A stretch of 26,764 nucleotides of DNA from an uncultured Lachnospiraceae bacterium (GCA_946533525.1 CAMNBW010000002.1:1-26764), one strand, 5' to 3'. Positions 15,642 to 24,441 are shown, counted from the stretch's first letter. Notes: generated by a model from the sequence alone, not told the origin. A program made the numbers and translations.

Positions 15642-16379
15642 CTATTCATCTGTCTTGAAAGTAATGTAATCGCTTTGAGAATCCTGGGAATAATTTTCCA
15701 TATGCAAAACTCCCTTCATCCCCTTAAGCTTCGGTATTATATACTGAAGCCTTATCATCTTATCGTCAATATTGTCAAAATTACCTATGAATACTCTCGC
15801 ATCTCCAAAGAAAAGGGTTATATCCATATTTCTGTCAAAATATATCCTGTCGGTCTTTATATCATATTTTTCCATGAGCTGGGTCAGGGACAGTATCTCG
15901 GCAAACACATCCTTATTATCGATGGGAAGAGGTTCGTACATTATGCAGTGGTCGAACTTAAGCCCGGTAACAAAGGGTATCCCCTCGATCTTTTCAGTGG
16001 CGCTTTCGACTATTATCCCGTCCTTGTCAAAGTACATATAATGACCCAGATATTCAACATATCCCGCTATGGCTTTTTCGTACACATTGATGGTGATACT
16101 GTTGGGATCGTCTATCTTTACATCCATCTTCTCCACGAAGGGAATGTCTTTAATCTCCTTATCGCTGTATTTCAGCCTGAGGAACAGCGAATTATCTCCA
16201 AGCCTCCCCGACATTACCATGTCCTTTATCTCGTCCTCGGTGTAGCGTTCAGCCCCGATAACTTCGACATTTTCGACCCTGAAATAGTCCTCGGCCAGAA
16301 GAAAAGCCGCCACAAGCCCACCAACAACTATAAAGACGATCAAAGCGACCAGAAGTCTTTTTTTATTCTCTCTCCTCAA
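15642..16379 (-). CDS. ftsQ: Cell division protein FtsQ/DivIB
   Basis: This 245-aa single-pass membrane protein of the divisome scaffold binds FtsL- and DivIC-type partners on the outer face. A short basic N-terminus is followed by one membrane helix (LLVALIVFIVVGGLVAAFLL). A POTRA domain begins FRVENVEVIGAERYTEDEI, and a beta domain follows with GYVEYLGHYMYFDKDGII. I place the start at the TTG at 16379-16377, because a perfect AGGAGG lies 7 nt upstream. A TTG six codons earlier (16397) is in frame but lacks a site. The chosen start overlaps ftsW by 17 bp. murG, often between ftsW and ftsQ, is absent. Confidence 0.92.
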   Translation of the reverse strand: MRRENKKRLLVALIVFIVVGGLVAAFLLAEDYFRVENVEVIGAERYTEDEIKDMVMSGRLGDNSLFLRLKYSDKEIKDIPFVEKMDVKIDDPNSITINVYEKAIAGYVEYLGHYMYFDKDGIIVESATEKIEGIPFVTGLKFDHCIMYEPLPIDNKDVFAEILSLTQLMEKYDIKTDRIYFDRNMDITLFFGDARVFIGNFDNIDDKMIRLQYIIPKLKGMKGVLHMENYSQDSQSDYITFKTDE

Positions 16380-17592
16380 CCGGTATCCTCCTCGCAACGC
16401 TTATGACTATGCCTATTTCGGCAAGGAACATAAACATTGCCGTTCCGCCGTACGAAATAAACGGAAGCGGAATTCCCGTATTCGGTATGACGTTCGTAAC
16501 CACCGCCACATTTATAACAACCTGCAGTCCAAGGTGGCTCATCACCCCGACTACCAGCATTGAGCCGTAAAGATCCACTGCATTCGACGCAACTATCATC
16601 ATTCGCCATATAAGGATCATGAACATAAAAATGATCGCAATTCCGGTAAATACGCCGAGCTCCTCGCAGATTATGGAAAAAATCATATCATTTTGCGCCT
16701 CGGGTATATATCCCATCTTTTGTATGCTGTGTCCGAGACCCTTGCCGAAAATCCCTCCGGAGCCTATGGAATAGAGCGACTGAAGGATCTGGTATCCAAC
16801 GCCCGATGAATCTGCATAGGGGTCAAGCCAGGCGGTAATACGGGCAAATCTGAAATCCGAGGCCGCATCTATCACATTGGACCTTACAAGATAGACCAAA
16901 AGTCCCACCGCTCCAACGGCTCCTCCGCCCAAAAGCACGTAATGCCAGTATTTCTTCGATGCCACAAAAAGCATGAAAAACACTATCCCGCAGACGATTA
17001 TGGCCGAACTCATATTGTCAGTTATTAAAAAGAGCATCGCGGCGGGAATACCCGCAACTGTCGCCAGGACTGTAAGGACGCCGACGAAGGACTGCAAAAG
17101 ATACCTCCGTTTATTGATCATGGCGGCCGTGAAAATAATGACCGAACCTTTAACGATCTCCGAGGGCTGCACAGACATTCCGAAGATATAAAGCCATCTG
17201 GAAGCCCCGTTTACCTGCCCTCTCCCAAGAGGAGAAAGCACAAGAGGTATCATACACAGTGCCGCTATGAAGATCGGCGTGGAGATCTTCTGGATAAGCC
17301 TGTAATCCATGACGAAGCCGATAAAAAGCATCAAAAACAGGCCGAAGATCATGGATCTTAACTGGTTATTAAGATACTGTCTCGGATTGAGCCCGCTCAT
17401 GGACAGGGAATACTGCGTTATTGAATAAATCATTATAAGCCCGAAGCAGCTAAGAAAGATCACTATAAACAAAATTCCGTAATCCATATAGCTGCGCTGG
17501 CGTTTTGCAGCGGCTCCCGCCTTCCTTCGCTCGCGTCTCAGCTGTCTTGGGTTAGCGTTTCTGACGCGCGCGGTTCCTGCTCCGTCACTCAT
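16363..17592 (-). CDS. ftsW: SEDS peptidoglycan polymerase FtsW
   Basis: This 409-aa polytopic membrane protein polymerises lipid II glycan strands at the septum together with its class B PBP. A basic N-terminal tail (residues 1-35) precedes about ten helices. Family signatures include LGRGQVNGASRWL, the MSVQPSEIVK segment, WLDPYADSSGVGYQ, GSGGIFGKGLGHSIQKMGYIPEAQND, and the C-terminal TGIPLPFISYGG. It could equally be named SpoVE-like, but its place beside ftsI, ftsQ and ftsZ argues for the vegetative role. The ATG overlaps the murD stop as ATGA. Confidence 0.94.
   Translation of the reverse strand: MSDGAGTARVRNANPRQLRRERRKAGAAAKRQRSYMDYGILFIVIFLSCFGLIMIYSITQYSLSMSGLNPRQYLNNQLRSMIFGLFLMLFIGFVMDYRLIQKISTPIFIAALCMIPLVLSPLGRGQVNGASRWLYIFGMSVQPSEIVKGSVIIFTAAMINKRRYLLQSFVGVLTVLATVAGIPAAMLFLITDNMSSAIIVCGIVFFMLFVASKKYWHYVLLGGGAVGAVGLLVYLVRSNVIDAASDFRFARITAWLDPYADSSGVGYQILQSLYSIGSGGIFGKGLGHSIQKMGYIPEAQNDMIFSIICEELGVFTGIAIIFMFMILIWRMMIVASNAVDLYGSMLVVGVMSHLGLQVVINVAVVTNVIPNTGIPLPFISYGGTAMFMFLAEIGIVISVARRIPVEERE
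16387..16392 (-). promoter_or_regulatory. Ribosome binding site fixing the ftsQ TTG start
   Basis: AGGAGG on the minus strand with a 7-nt spacer to TTG at 16379. It lies inside the last codons of ftsW, so FtsQ translation is probably coupled to FtsW. Confidence 0.75.
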
Positions 17593-18968
17593 AAACCTTT
17601 AACATACTCCTTAAACTTGTGTCCCCGTTCCTCATAATTTTTAAACATCCCCCAACTGGCACAGGCCGGCGACAAAAGAACGGCGTCTCCGCTCTCTGCA
17701 CGGTCATGGCAGATGGTGACAGCCTCTTTCAGATCGGCCGCCATTACGATCTCATTAAAGCCATGTTTCCTCGCGCATTCCGCGATCTTATCCGCTGTCT
17801 GCCCGATAAGTACAAGGCATTTAACCTTCCCGTCAAAGCTCTCTATCCATTCATCGTAAGCGGAAGCCTTGTCATATCCCCCGCCGATAAGAAGGGTGGG
17901 CTTTTTCATGGCCTGCACGGCTTTTATTGCCGCATCCGGGTTGGTTCCCTTTGAATCGTTATAATAATCCACTCCGTCCACGGTTTTGACGAACTCTATC
18001 CTGTGCTCCACAGCGTGAAAATTCCTTACCGTATCCCGGATCACCTCGAGAGGTACTCCGTAGCTTAAGCACATGCCGACGGCCGCCATTACATTTTCAT
18101 AATTGTGGGTACCGATAAGGAGCATATCATCCGTCCGTATGACCTCGGTATCCTTATACATAATCATGCCATTATTAATATGAAGAAACTCCTCGTTTTC
18201 GTTTTCCATGGCATAGTCGGTATTCCTCGTAAAATATACTACCCTGCAGCCTGCGCGTTTTCCGAAATCCCGGGTAAGGGCATCGTCATAATTTAAAACT
18301 ATGGTATCGTCCTTTCCCTGCTTCAAGGCTATCCGTTCTTTGACCCGCACATATTCCGCCATGGTCTTGTGGCGGTTTAAATGATCGGGAGTGATATTTA
18401 AAATCGCTGAAACCTTCGGCGCAAAGCTCCTCGTGGTCTCCAACTGGAAGGAGCTTATTTCAGCTACGGTAACGCTCCTTTCTGTCGTTTGATCTGCTAT
18501 ATCCGTATAGGGCTCTCCAATGTTGCCGACTACATATACCTCGTCGATACTTCCTGTGGTTTTGGCAAAATTTTTCATTATCTCACCCACCAAAGTAGTA
18601 GTGGTGGTCTTGCCGTTGGTGCCGGTTATTGCCAGAATGTCTCCCTTTTCAAAGCAGGCGGCTAGCTCGATCTCTCCTATTATATCTATTCCCAGCTCCC
18701 TCATATGCCCTACAAGCTCAATATCCGTAGGAACTCCGGGACTCAAGACTGCCATAGCCGTATTTTTAAGCTCGCTGTCATCAGGATTTCCAAGGATGAT
18801 CTTAATATCGTCGTCTTCCTTAAATTCCGACCTTATCTGCCCGACATCCAGCTTTGTATTCGAATCATTGAGTATTACCCCGGCCCCGTTTCTTAAAAGC
18901 AGCTTTGCTGCCGCCTCTCCGCTCTTTCCAGAGCCGATGACTATTACTTTTTTCCCTTTAACGTCCAT
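17589..18968 (-). CDS. murD: UDP-N-acetylmuramoyl-L-alanine--D-glutamate ligase
   Basis: This 459-aa cytoplasmic Mur ligase adds D-glutamate to UDP-MurNAc-L-Ala with ATP (EC 6.3.2.9). The N-terminal UDP-binding domain starts KKVIVIGSGKSGEAAAKLL. The central ATPase has the P-loop ITGTNGKTTTTTL, NITPDHLNRH and LNYDDALTRDF. The C-terminal domain shows VEHRIEFVKTVDGVDYYNDSKGTNP and LLIGGGYDK, and the end has LLSPACASWGMFKNYEERG. I use the ATG at 18968, with GGGGGA 4 nt upstream. An in-frame TTG at 18980 would overlap that site. It follows mraY by 75 nt and overlaps ftsW by 4 bp. Confidence 0.96.
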   Translation of the reverse strand: MDVKGKKVIVIGSGKSGEAAAKLLLRNGAGVILNDSNTKLDVGQIRSEFKEDDDIKIILGNPDDSELKNTAMAVLSPGVPTDIELVGHMRELGIDIIGEIELAACFEKGDILAITGTNGKTTTTTLVGEIMKNFAKTTGSIDEVYVVGNIGEPYTDIADQTTERSVTVAEISSFQLETTRSFAPKVSAILNITPDHLNRHKTMAEYVRVKERIALKQGKDDTIVLNYDDALTRDFGKRAGCRVVYFTRNTDYAMENENEEFLHINNGMIMYKDTEVIRTDDMLLIGTHNYENVMAAVGMCLSYGVPLEVIRDTVRNFHAVEHRIEFVKTVDGVDYYNDSKGTNPDAAIKAVQAMKKPTLLIGGGYDKASAYDEWIESFDGKVKCLVLIGQTADKIAECARKHGFNEIVMAADLKEAVTICHDRAESGDAVLLSPACASWGMFKNYEERGHKFKEYVKGL

Positions 18969-19043
18969 TGCTTCCCCCAAGTATCTTGTTATTAACCCCC
19001 CTGCTCCGATCTGAAAACCTCATCTCAGGCAAACGGCTAAATT

Positions 19044-20021
19044 TCATATCACAAAAAAGGTTATCAGGCAGAGTATGAAGGTGAGGATGGTGAAATTGCG
19101 CACTACCTTGACCTCGCTCCAGCCCGACAGCTCGAAATGGTGATGTATCGGCGCCATCTTGAATATACGCTTTCCGTGAGTGGCCTTAAAATACGAAACC
19201 TGCATTATGACAGACAGCACCTCGGCGAGATATACGAAAGCCACAAGCACTGTAACTATCGGCAGCTTAAGGCACAAAAGGGAGGCTGATACGAAGCCGC
19301 CGACAGCCAGCGAACCGGTGTCTCCCATAAACACTCTGGCCGGATGCCAATTATATAGAAGAAACCCGAAGAGCGCCCCTGTCATAGCGCCTGCCGCCGG
19401 GGTTATCCCCGAACCGACCTTAAAGGAGACAGCAGCGATAAATACCGCTATCACTATCGAAACAGAGCTTAAGAGTCCGTCTATTCCGTCCGTAAAGTTT
19501 GAACCGTTTACAGTTCCCAATATCACGATAAACAAAAACGGTATCGTAAAGATGCCGAAATTAACATATATATCCTGTCCGTCCGGTGAAAAGAGCGCCG
19601 AAAAAGGGAGCGCCATATCAAAGGTCACTTCCGTGCAGAAGGCCATGTACCCGATAAGTACAGCCGCAGCTATTATCTGCAGAGCCATCTTCTGTATCGG
19701 GGTAAGTCCGAGGGAGCGCTTCTTTACGACCTTAATATAGTCATCCGCGAAGCCCACAAGGCCGAAAGATAAGGTGGCGATTATAATCGGTATGATAAGA
19801 GTGTGCTTCACCGCAAATATCCCGGCGGATACTGTAAAGCCCAGTATGAACATTATTCCGCCCATTGTCGGAGTTCCCGTCTTTTTAAGATGGGATTCTG
19901 GCCCGTCGTCCCTTTCCGTCTGGCTCGCCTTCAAACGCCTTAAAAACGGCAGGATAAAAAGCCCCGAAACCGCCGTTATCACAAACGCCGTCACAATTGA
20001 AATAATATACTGTATAACCAT
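19044..20021 (-). CDS. mraY: Phospho-N-acetylmuramoyl-pentapeptide transferase
   Basis: This 325-aa integral membrane enzyme transfers phospho-MurNAc-pentapeptide to undecaprenyl phosphate, forming lipid I (EC 2.7.8.13). About ten helices are visible. Signatures are ESHLKKTGTPTMGG near residue 45, the FADDYIK aspartates, NGSNFTDGIDGL, HPARVFMGDTGS, and the histidine motif MAPIHHHFELSGWSE close to the C-terminus. The length is standard. The ATG has GAGGGG 5 nt upstream and follows ftsI by 25 nt. Confidence 0.97.
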   Translation of the reverse strand: MVIQYIISIVTAFVITAVSGLFILPFLRRLKASQTERDDGPESHLKKTGTPTMGGIMFILGFTVSAGIFAVKHTLIIPIIIATLSFGLVGFADDYIKVVKKRSLGLTPIQKMALQIIAAAVLIGYMAFCTEVTFDMALPFSALFSPDGQDIYVNFGIFTIPFLFIVILGTVNGSNFTDGIDGLLSSVSIVIAVFIAAVSFKVGSGITPAAGAMTGALFGFLLYNWHPARVFMGDTGSLAVGGFVSASLLCLKLPIVTVLVAFVYLAEVLSVIMQVSYFKATHGKRIFKMAPIHHHFELSGWSEVKVVRNFTILTFILCLITFFVI

Positions 20022-20046
20022 AAGTTCCCCTCAATTCAAATGCTAA

Positions 20047-22416
20047 TCATTCTGCTGCAACGCTCTCTCCCGCCCCGATCGGGACAATATCTGAAGTATT
20101 GCCGTTTATGGGAAGCAGTGTAACAGGATCGAGCACCTCTCCGGTGGCAGGATCCAGGGGATAGCCCGTCTCAGGATCGTAGCGGACTCCCGTACCCTCT
20201 TCCTCCGCGCTATCTGCGCCGCTTTCTGCACCCTCTGTACCTCCCTCTGTCTCTTCGGGAGCGCTTTCCTGTCCTTCCCCTTCTTCCTGATTAGCTGCCG
20301 CTTCATCCCCGGACACGGTCTCTCCGCCAAGGGAGCGGGCATTTTCCGAAAACTCGCTCTTGCTGGCGTCGAGCTCTTCCATCTCTTCTTCAGTAAGCTC
20401 CACAGTCGGAAAGATATTAAGATAAGGAAGGACTTCGGTCATTATATCACGATTTAACACAGTTGCCAGCCTTGTAGATTCCGACTGAGCAGGATGGTTG
20501 GGTCTGTCTATAACCACATAGCAGAGCACCTCGGGATTATCTGCCGGAACATAGCCCATAAACGAAATTACGTAATTTATCCCGTCTCTTTTGGCCTTCT
20601 CGGCAGTCCCCGTCTTTCCGCCCTCAGTATAGCCCGCGGGGCGCGCCGACCAACCCGTACACTCGGAAGGGTCGCTCATGACCACGGCTTCGAGATACTC
20701 TTTTAACTGGGCGGAGGTCTTCTCGGAGATCGTCTGCTTCATTATCCTCGGATTGATCTCGCTTATCACAGCGCCTTCGGAATTCCTTATCTCGCTCACT
20801 AAATGCGGGCGATAGTAGTAGCCGCCGTTTATTATGGAGCAAAAGCCTGCCGCCATCTGTATCATGGTCGTATTAAAGCCCTGGCCGAAAGAAGCTATTG
20901 CCAGATCGGTCTTGCCCATGTCCTCCTTAAAGGTGAGGGCGCTGGCGGCCGTTTCTCCTGCAAGGTCAATATTCGTCTTCTGTCCGAAATTAAATATACG
21001 GTTGTACCTGAGCCATTCATCCTTTCCCATGGCAAAGGCTATATCCATAAGCACCACGTTGCAGGATTTAGCTATTCCCTGCTTAACGGTAAGGGTCCCG
21101 TCTCCAAGCCTGTTGTGGCAGTGTATCTGGAAATTTCCAACCTGCAGGTACCCTCCGCAGTCATAGGATTCGTTGCCCGTAATGCCTCCGCAGTCAATAG
21201 CGCTTGCAACGGTAAAGGGCTTCATAACCGAACCGGGCTCAAACGAATCGGAGATGCAGAAATTTCTCCATATCCTGTTGCATATATCCGTCCTCTCCTG
21301 ACGGGTCATGGAATAAACCTGCCCGTCCGGCCCCACTGCCGTATATTCCGCCGCTGCCGCATTATTTTGCGGGGCGCTGTTTTCCGATGCGTCCGACGAA
21401 GAATTCCCCGAGACCTCTCCCGTCTGATCTCCCTCCTGACCGGAAGCCGGCGTTTCCTCCGTATCCTTCACCATATACTGTGTAAGATCCACCCCGTTTA
21501 AGTTCGTGGGATCATTTAAGTCAAACACGGGGTAACCTGCCATCGCGTAAATCTCGCCGTTATTGGGATTCATCACGATAACGCCTATATTGTCCGCGGC
21601 AGCCCCCTGTCTGTGGTTATCCTTATAGGTATCGTAAAACTTCTTTATATGCTTCTCGACTATGGACTGGATATTTGAATCAATGGTCGTAACAAGCGTA
21701 TGTCCGTCCTCGGCCGGCTTTATGGTCCTCTCCATGATCGAATCGTCATTTATATAGCCATACTGCCTTCCGTTAACTCCGCTCAGCTCGTCATTATAAT
21801 ATTCCTCGAGTCCGAAAACTCCTCCGGCACCGCTCTCGAAGCCGATTATATCGCAGGCAAGGCTGCCGTAGGGGTACTTTCTCGTATAGGCTTCCTCAAA
21901 AAACACGCCCGCTATGGTCCGCTTGGCCTTTTCCTCTTCCTTTGATACCTCCCTGTTTTCGAGCTTCTGGAAAACACTTATCTCATCATAGGAAAGATTG
22001 TGCAGAAAGATCTTGTACCTTGAGGATGGATATTCATTTACATAGGACTTTATCTCATCGGCATCGGCCTCGGGAAAGCTTTTTGCTATTGCGTTAATTG
22101 TAGGTTCTATATGGGCTCCCCCGTCCTGATTCATGTCGTAGGCATCCACCACCAGGTTGTAGACCTTCTCCGAATAGGCCAGCTTCCCTCCCTTGCGGTC
22201 CAGGATGTCCCCCCTCTTGTAGGGTATGTTAATGGCCGTCGTAGACTGCTGCGACAGTACCCTCCTTTTAAAATCATCGCCGTTATCCCGCGCTATCGAG
22301 ATAAGACGTACAGATAACGCAACAAAAGCCAGTAGTACCAGTATAAAGAGTACAACCAGCTTTCCCTGCATATACAATCTGAATTTCCTGGGAGCCTTCT
22401 GCTTATTTCGAGCCAC
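20047..22416 (-). CDS. ftsI: Class B penicillin-binding protein (FtsI/PBP2B type)
   Basis: This septal transpeptidase crosslinks peptidoglycan made by FtsW. It has one N-terminal membrane helix (about residues 20-42), a pedestal domain starting PYKRGDILDRKGGKLAYS, and a transpeptidase domain with SVMK (Ser396-Lys399), SCN (451-453) and KTGT (601-604). There is no PASTA domain, arguing against SpoVD. About 47 low-complexity Ser/Glu/Asn/Ala residues (325-371) sit before the active serine. The C-terminal tail (672-789) is acidic and ends with three DPxTGxxL-like octapeptides (747-771). I choose GTG at 22416, with GGAG 7 nt upstream, giving 789 aa and a 14-bp overlap with ftsL. An ATG at 22434 has no site. 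Confidence 0.94.
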   Translation of the reverse strand: MARNKQKAPRKFRLYMQGKLVVLFILVLLAFVALSVRLISIARDNGDDFKRRVLSQQSTTAINIPYKRGDILDRKGGKLAYSEKVYNLVVDAYDMNQDGGAHIEPTINAIAKSFPEADADEIKSYVNEYPSSRYKIFLHNLSYDEISVFQKLENREVSKEEEKAKRTIAGVFFEEAYTRKYPYGSLACDIIGFESGAGGVFGLEEYYNDELSGVNGRQYGYINDDSIMERTIKPAEDGHTLVTTIDSNIQSIVEKHIKKFYDTYKDNHRQGAAADNIGVIVMNPNNGEIYAMAGYPVFDLNDPTNLNGVDLTQYMVKDTEETPASGQEGDQTGEVSGNSSSDASENSAPQNNAAAAEYTAVGPDGQVYSMTRQERTDICNRIWRNFCISDSFEPGSVMKPFTVASAIDCGGITGNESYDCGGYLQVGNFQIHCHNRLGDGTLTVKQGIAKSCNVVLMDIAFAMGKDEWLRYNRIFNFGQKTNIDLAGETAASALTFKEDMGKTDLAIASFGQGFNTTMIQMAAGFCSIINGGYYYRPHLVSEIRNSEGAVISEINPRIMKQTISEKTSAQLKEYLEAVVMSDPSECTGWSARPAGYTEGGKTGTAEKAKRDGINYVISFMGYVPADNPEVLCYVVIDRPNHPAQSESTRLATVLNRDIMTEVLPYLNIFPTVELTEEEMEELDASKSEFSENARSLGGETVSGDEAAANQEEGEGQESAPEETEGGTEGAESGADSAEEEGTGVRYDPETGYPLDPATGEVLDPVTLLPINGNTSDIVPIGAGESVAAE

Positions 22417-22987
22417 TACTCTTCTCCAACTCATCGCCGGGCAGCTTGTCAGGTATCTTTTTATACTGACGCACGTAATCGCTTCCGCTTCCCGGTATGA
22501 CCACAACCTGGCTCTTTTTCGGATAATCCATTCCGAGCTCATCCATTGCGGTCTTTTTTATGTCTTCAAGATTCACACTTCCCATTATTCTATCATATTC
22601 CTCGTCGTTGGCAAGTTTTAGGTCGTTGTAGGCTATCTTGTCCCGGGATATTTTCTTTTGAAGACTTGTACATTCGTTCCTTAGATCCACATATTTGATG
22701 CACGAGACACAGACTATCCCAAGAATAAAAAAGGAAAAGAACACCAGTCCCAGATTCTTAGGAGCCCTCATCCCGGAGTTGTTGACCGGAGCATCGAGAA
22801 TGCTCGGCTTCTGCTTGACCTGGGGCCTGGCATTTACGCTATGTGCCTTTGCCGCCTTCTTTTTCGGTCTTGCAGCAACCTCTTCGCGGATAACGGTATT
22901 GCCCACAGTCCTGTAGCGGTATCTTACTCCGCCCCCGCCGTGGTTTCCCGTATTATAAACTTTTCCCTCACCCCTCGATGCTGCCAA
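22403..22987 (-). CDS. ftsL: FtsL-like divisome protein
   Basis: This 194-aa bitopic protein has a long basic, Gly/Arg/Lys-rich cytoplasmic N-terminus (residues 1-75), one membrane helix (about 79-98), and an outward coiled-coil stretch with LRNECTSLQKKISRDKIAYNDL (about 102-124). It has the layout and place of FtsL between rsmH and ftsI, where it would bridge FtsQ and the FtsW-FtsI pair. It is longer than B. subtilis FtsL (about 117 aa), mostly through the N-terminal tail and a C-terminal tail past residue 150. The start is TTG at 22987, preceded by GAGAGGGGAAATT; no ATG precedes the helix in a useful position. Sequence conservation is low, so context carries the call. Confidence 0.82.
   Translation of the reverse strand: MAASRGEGKVYNTGNHGGGGVRYRYRTVGNTVIREEVAARPKKKAAKAHSVNARPQVKQKPSILDAPVNNSGMRAPKNLGLVFFSFFILGIVCVSCIKYVDLRNECTSLQKKISRDKIAYNDLKLANDEEYDRIMGSVNLEDIKKTAMDELGMDYPKKSQVVVIPGSGSDYVRQYKKIPDKLPGDELEKSSGSK
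22424..22427 (-). promoter_or_regulatory. Ribosome binding site supporting the ftsI GTG start
   Basis: GGAG (within TTGGAGAAG) lies 7 nt before GTG at 22416, inside the end of ftsL. The upstream in-frame ATG at 22434 has no comparable site. Confidence 0.55.
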
Positions 22988-23016
22988 AATTTCCCCTCTC
23001 TAAAGACCCGAGCCTT

Positions 23017-23961
23017 CTATTTTTTCTCAAAAATCCTTAGTTTTGCGCTTTTCGCCCTGCTGTTCCTCTCCAGCTCTTCTTCCGATGCCGTTACAGGATG
23101 CCTCGTGATCACCTTCCCCTTGGAAACCCTTCCGCATCTGCATACCGGAAAATTGGGAGGACATATGCAGGGATCTTCAAAATCCTTAAATCTCTTCTTT
23201 ACTATCCTGTCTTCCAGCGAGTGAAAGGTTATTACCGCCAGCCTTCCTCCGCTGTTTAAAAGCTCTGAAGCTTCATCCAATACCTCGGACAAAACTCCCA
23301 GTTCGTTGTTTACCTCTATCCTTATGGCCTGAAACGTTCTCTTGGCCGGATTTTTTTCGTTCTTTCTTACCTTCATCGGGATCGCCGCTTCCACAACCTG
23401 CCTTAATTCTTCAGTATCTTCTATGGGAGCGGTTTCCCTTCTTTTTAATATATGTGAAGCTATATTATTTGCAAATCTGTCCTCCCCATATTCCCTGATG
23501 ATCCTTGCAAGCTCTTCCTTGGGATACTCATTGACAACCATATATGCCGTCAGAGGATTTCTTTTGTCCATTCTCATGTCAAGGGGAGATTTTACGAGAT
23601 AAGAAAATCCTCTTTCGGCATTATCCAAATGATAGGAAGAAACTCCTATATCAAGCAGGATACCATCCACCTTCGGTATCCCTATATCTTCCAGCTCCGT
23701 CTTCATGTTGACGAAGTTGGAATTTACAAATGTAGTAAGATTTTCAAAGTCCTTTAAGGTTTGCCTTGCAGCCTCTATGGCCTCGGCGTCCTGGTCAAAG
23801 CAGATAAGTCTTCCCCCTTTTTCGGGGTCCAGCCTCCGGGCTATCATTTTGGAATGTCCTCCGCCGCCCACCGTTCCGTCCACATATATGCCGCTGCTCT
23901 TTATATTAAGTCCGTCGATGGTCTCCTCCGGCAGCACGCTTACGTGTTCAAAGGCCGTCAT
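23017..23961 (-). CDS. rsmH: 16S rRNA (cytosine1402-N4)-methyltransferase RsmH (MraW)
   Basis: This 314-aa SAM-dependent enzyme methylates N4 of C1402 in the 16S rRNA decoding centre. The start EHVSVLPEETIDGL, the SAM-binding GTVGGGGHSKMIARRL, FDQDAEAIEAAR, LLDIGVSSYHLDNAERGFSY, DMRMD and FHSLEDRIVKKRF motifs are all present, and the end RNSRAKSAKLRI is typical. A cysteine pair region (CICPPNFPVCRCG) is also normal for the family. The ATG overlaps the mraZ stop as ATGA, and ftsL follows after 29 nt. Confidence 0.97.
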   Translation of the reverse strand: MTAFEHVSVLPEETIDGLNIKSSGIYVDGTVGGGGHSKMIARRLDPEKGGRLICFDQDAEAIEAARQTLKDFENLTTFVNSNFVNMKTELEDIGIPKVDGILLDIGVSSYHLDNAERGFSYLVKSPLDMRMDKRNPLTAYMVVNEYPKEELARIIREYGEDRFANNIASHILKRRETAPIEDTEELRQVVEAAIPMKVRKNEKNPAKRTFQAIRIEVNNELGVLSEVLDEASELLNSGGRLAVITFHSLEDRIVKKRFKDFEDPCICPPNFPVCRCGRVSKGKVITRHPVTASEEELERNSRAKSAKLRIFEKK

Positions 23962-24383
23962 ATGTCATATCCCATCTTTGCCAAGGCTTCCGCATCCTCT
24001 TCGATATTCGAGGTGTCCATATTCTCGAACCTCTCAGCGCTCCAGATCTCCACCTTGTCGCCTACACCCAGGAGTACCACATCCTTTTCGAGACCTGCAA
24101 AGGCCCGCAGATTGGCGGGTATAAGGACCCTCCCCTGTTTGTCATACTCGGCTTCGACGGCGTCAAAGTAAAATCTTTTGAGTCTTCTGGTCTCCTTTAA
24201 CGACTGGGGCAAAGCCTTGATCTTTTCGAACTGTTCCTCAAACGAATCCCTGTCCAATGCATAGAGACATTCATCATAACCCTTGGAAATAATAAAGTTA
24301 TCCCCAAGCTCCTCTCTGTATTTGGAAGGTATTATAAGCCTTCCCTTTGCGTCGATCGTATGATTGAACTGTCCTAAGAACAA
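23958..24383 (-). CDS. mraZ: Transcriptional regulator MraZ
   Basis: This 141-aa DNA-binding protein with two SpoVT/AbrB-like repeats forms ring-shaped oligomers and represses its own dcw operon in the species studied. The first repeat begins GQFNHTIDAKGRLIIPSKYRE and the second YDKQGRVLIPANLRAFAGL, the two conserved DxKGR/DxQGR elements. The start is TTG at 24383. The reading MFLGQFNHTID aligns with the family from residue 1, and AAAGGGTG lies 7 nt upstream. A promoter and repeated GTGG boxes lie just upstream, consistent with autoregulation. Confidence 0.96.
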   Translation of the reverse strand: MFLGQFNHTIDAKGRLIIPSKYREELGDNFIISKGYDECLYALDRDSFEEQFEKIKALPQSLKETRRLKRFYFDAVEAEYDKQGRVLIPANLRAFAGLEKDVVLLGVGDKVEIWSAERFENMDTSNIEEDAEALAKMGYDI

Positions 24384-24419
24384 CTATATTCACCCTTTAT
24401 ATCTCTGCTTGATGCTGCA

Positions 24420-24436
24420 GGTGAGTCTGTCTCACC
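24420..24436 (-). other. Small hairpin in the mraZ leader
   Basis: GGTGAG-ACAGA-CTCACC on the minus strand forms a perfect 6-bp stem with a 5-nt loop between the putative operator and the mraZ start. No T-tract follows, so it is not a terminator. Confidence 0.4.
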
Positions 24437-24441
24437 GGGTG

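Noticed and set aside
16363..17592. Naming the SEDS protein SpoVE instead of FtsW
   Set aside because: The two cannot be separated by motif alone. The partner PBP lacks the PASTA domain of SpoVD and the neighbours are vegetative division genes, so FtsW is the better call.
20803..21501. A 232-codon open frame on the plus strand inside ftsI
   Set aside because: It is antisense to a fully conserved transpeptidase domain, has no ribosome binding site or recognisable motifs, and similar shadow frames occur opposite many genes here.
22417..22542. Upstream extension of ftsI to an in-frame start at 22542 (36 aa more than the ATG at 22434)
   Set aside because: It would overlap ftsL by 140 bp, lacks a ribosome binding site, and the extra residues do not look like a PBP N-terminus.
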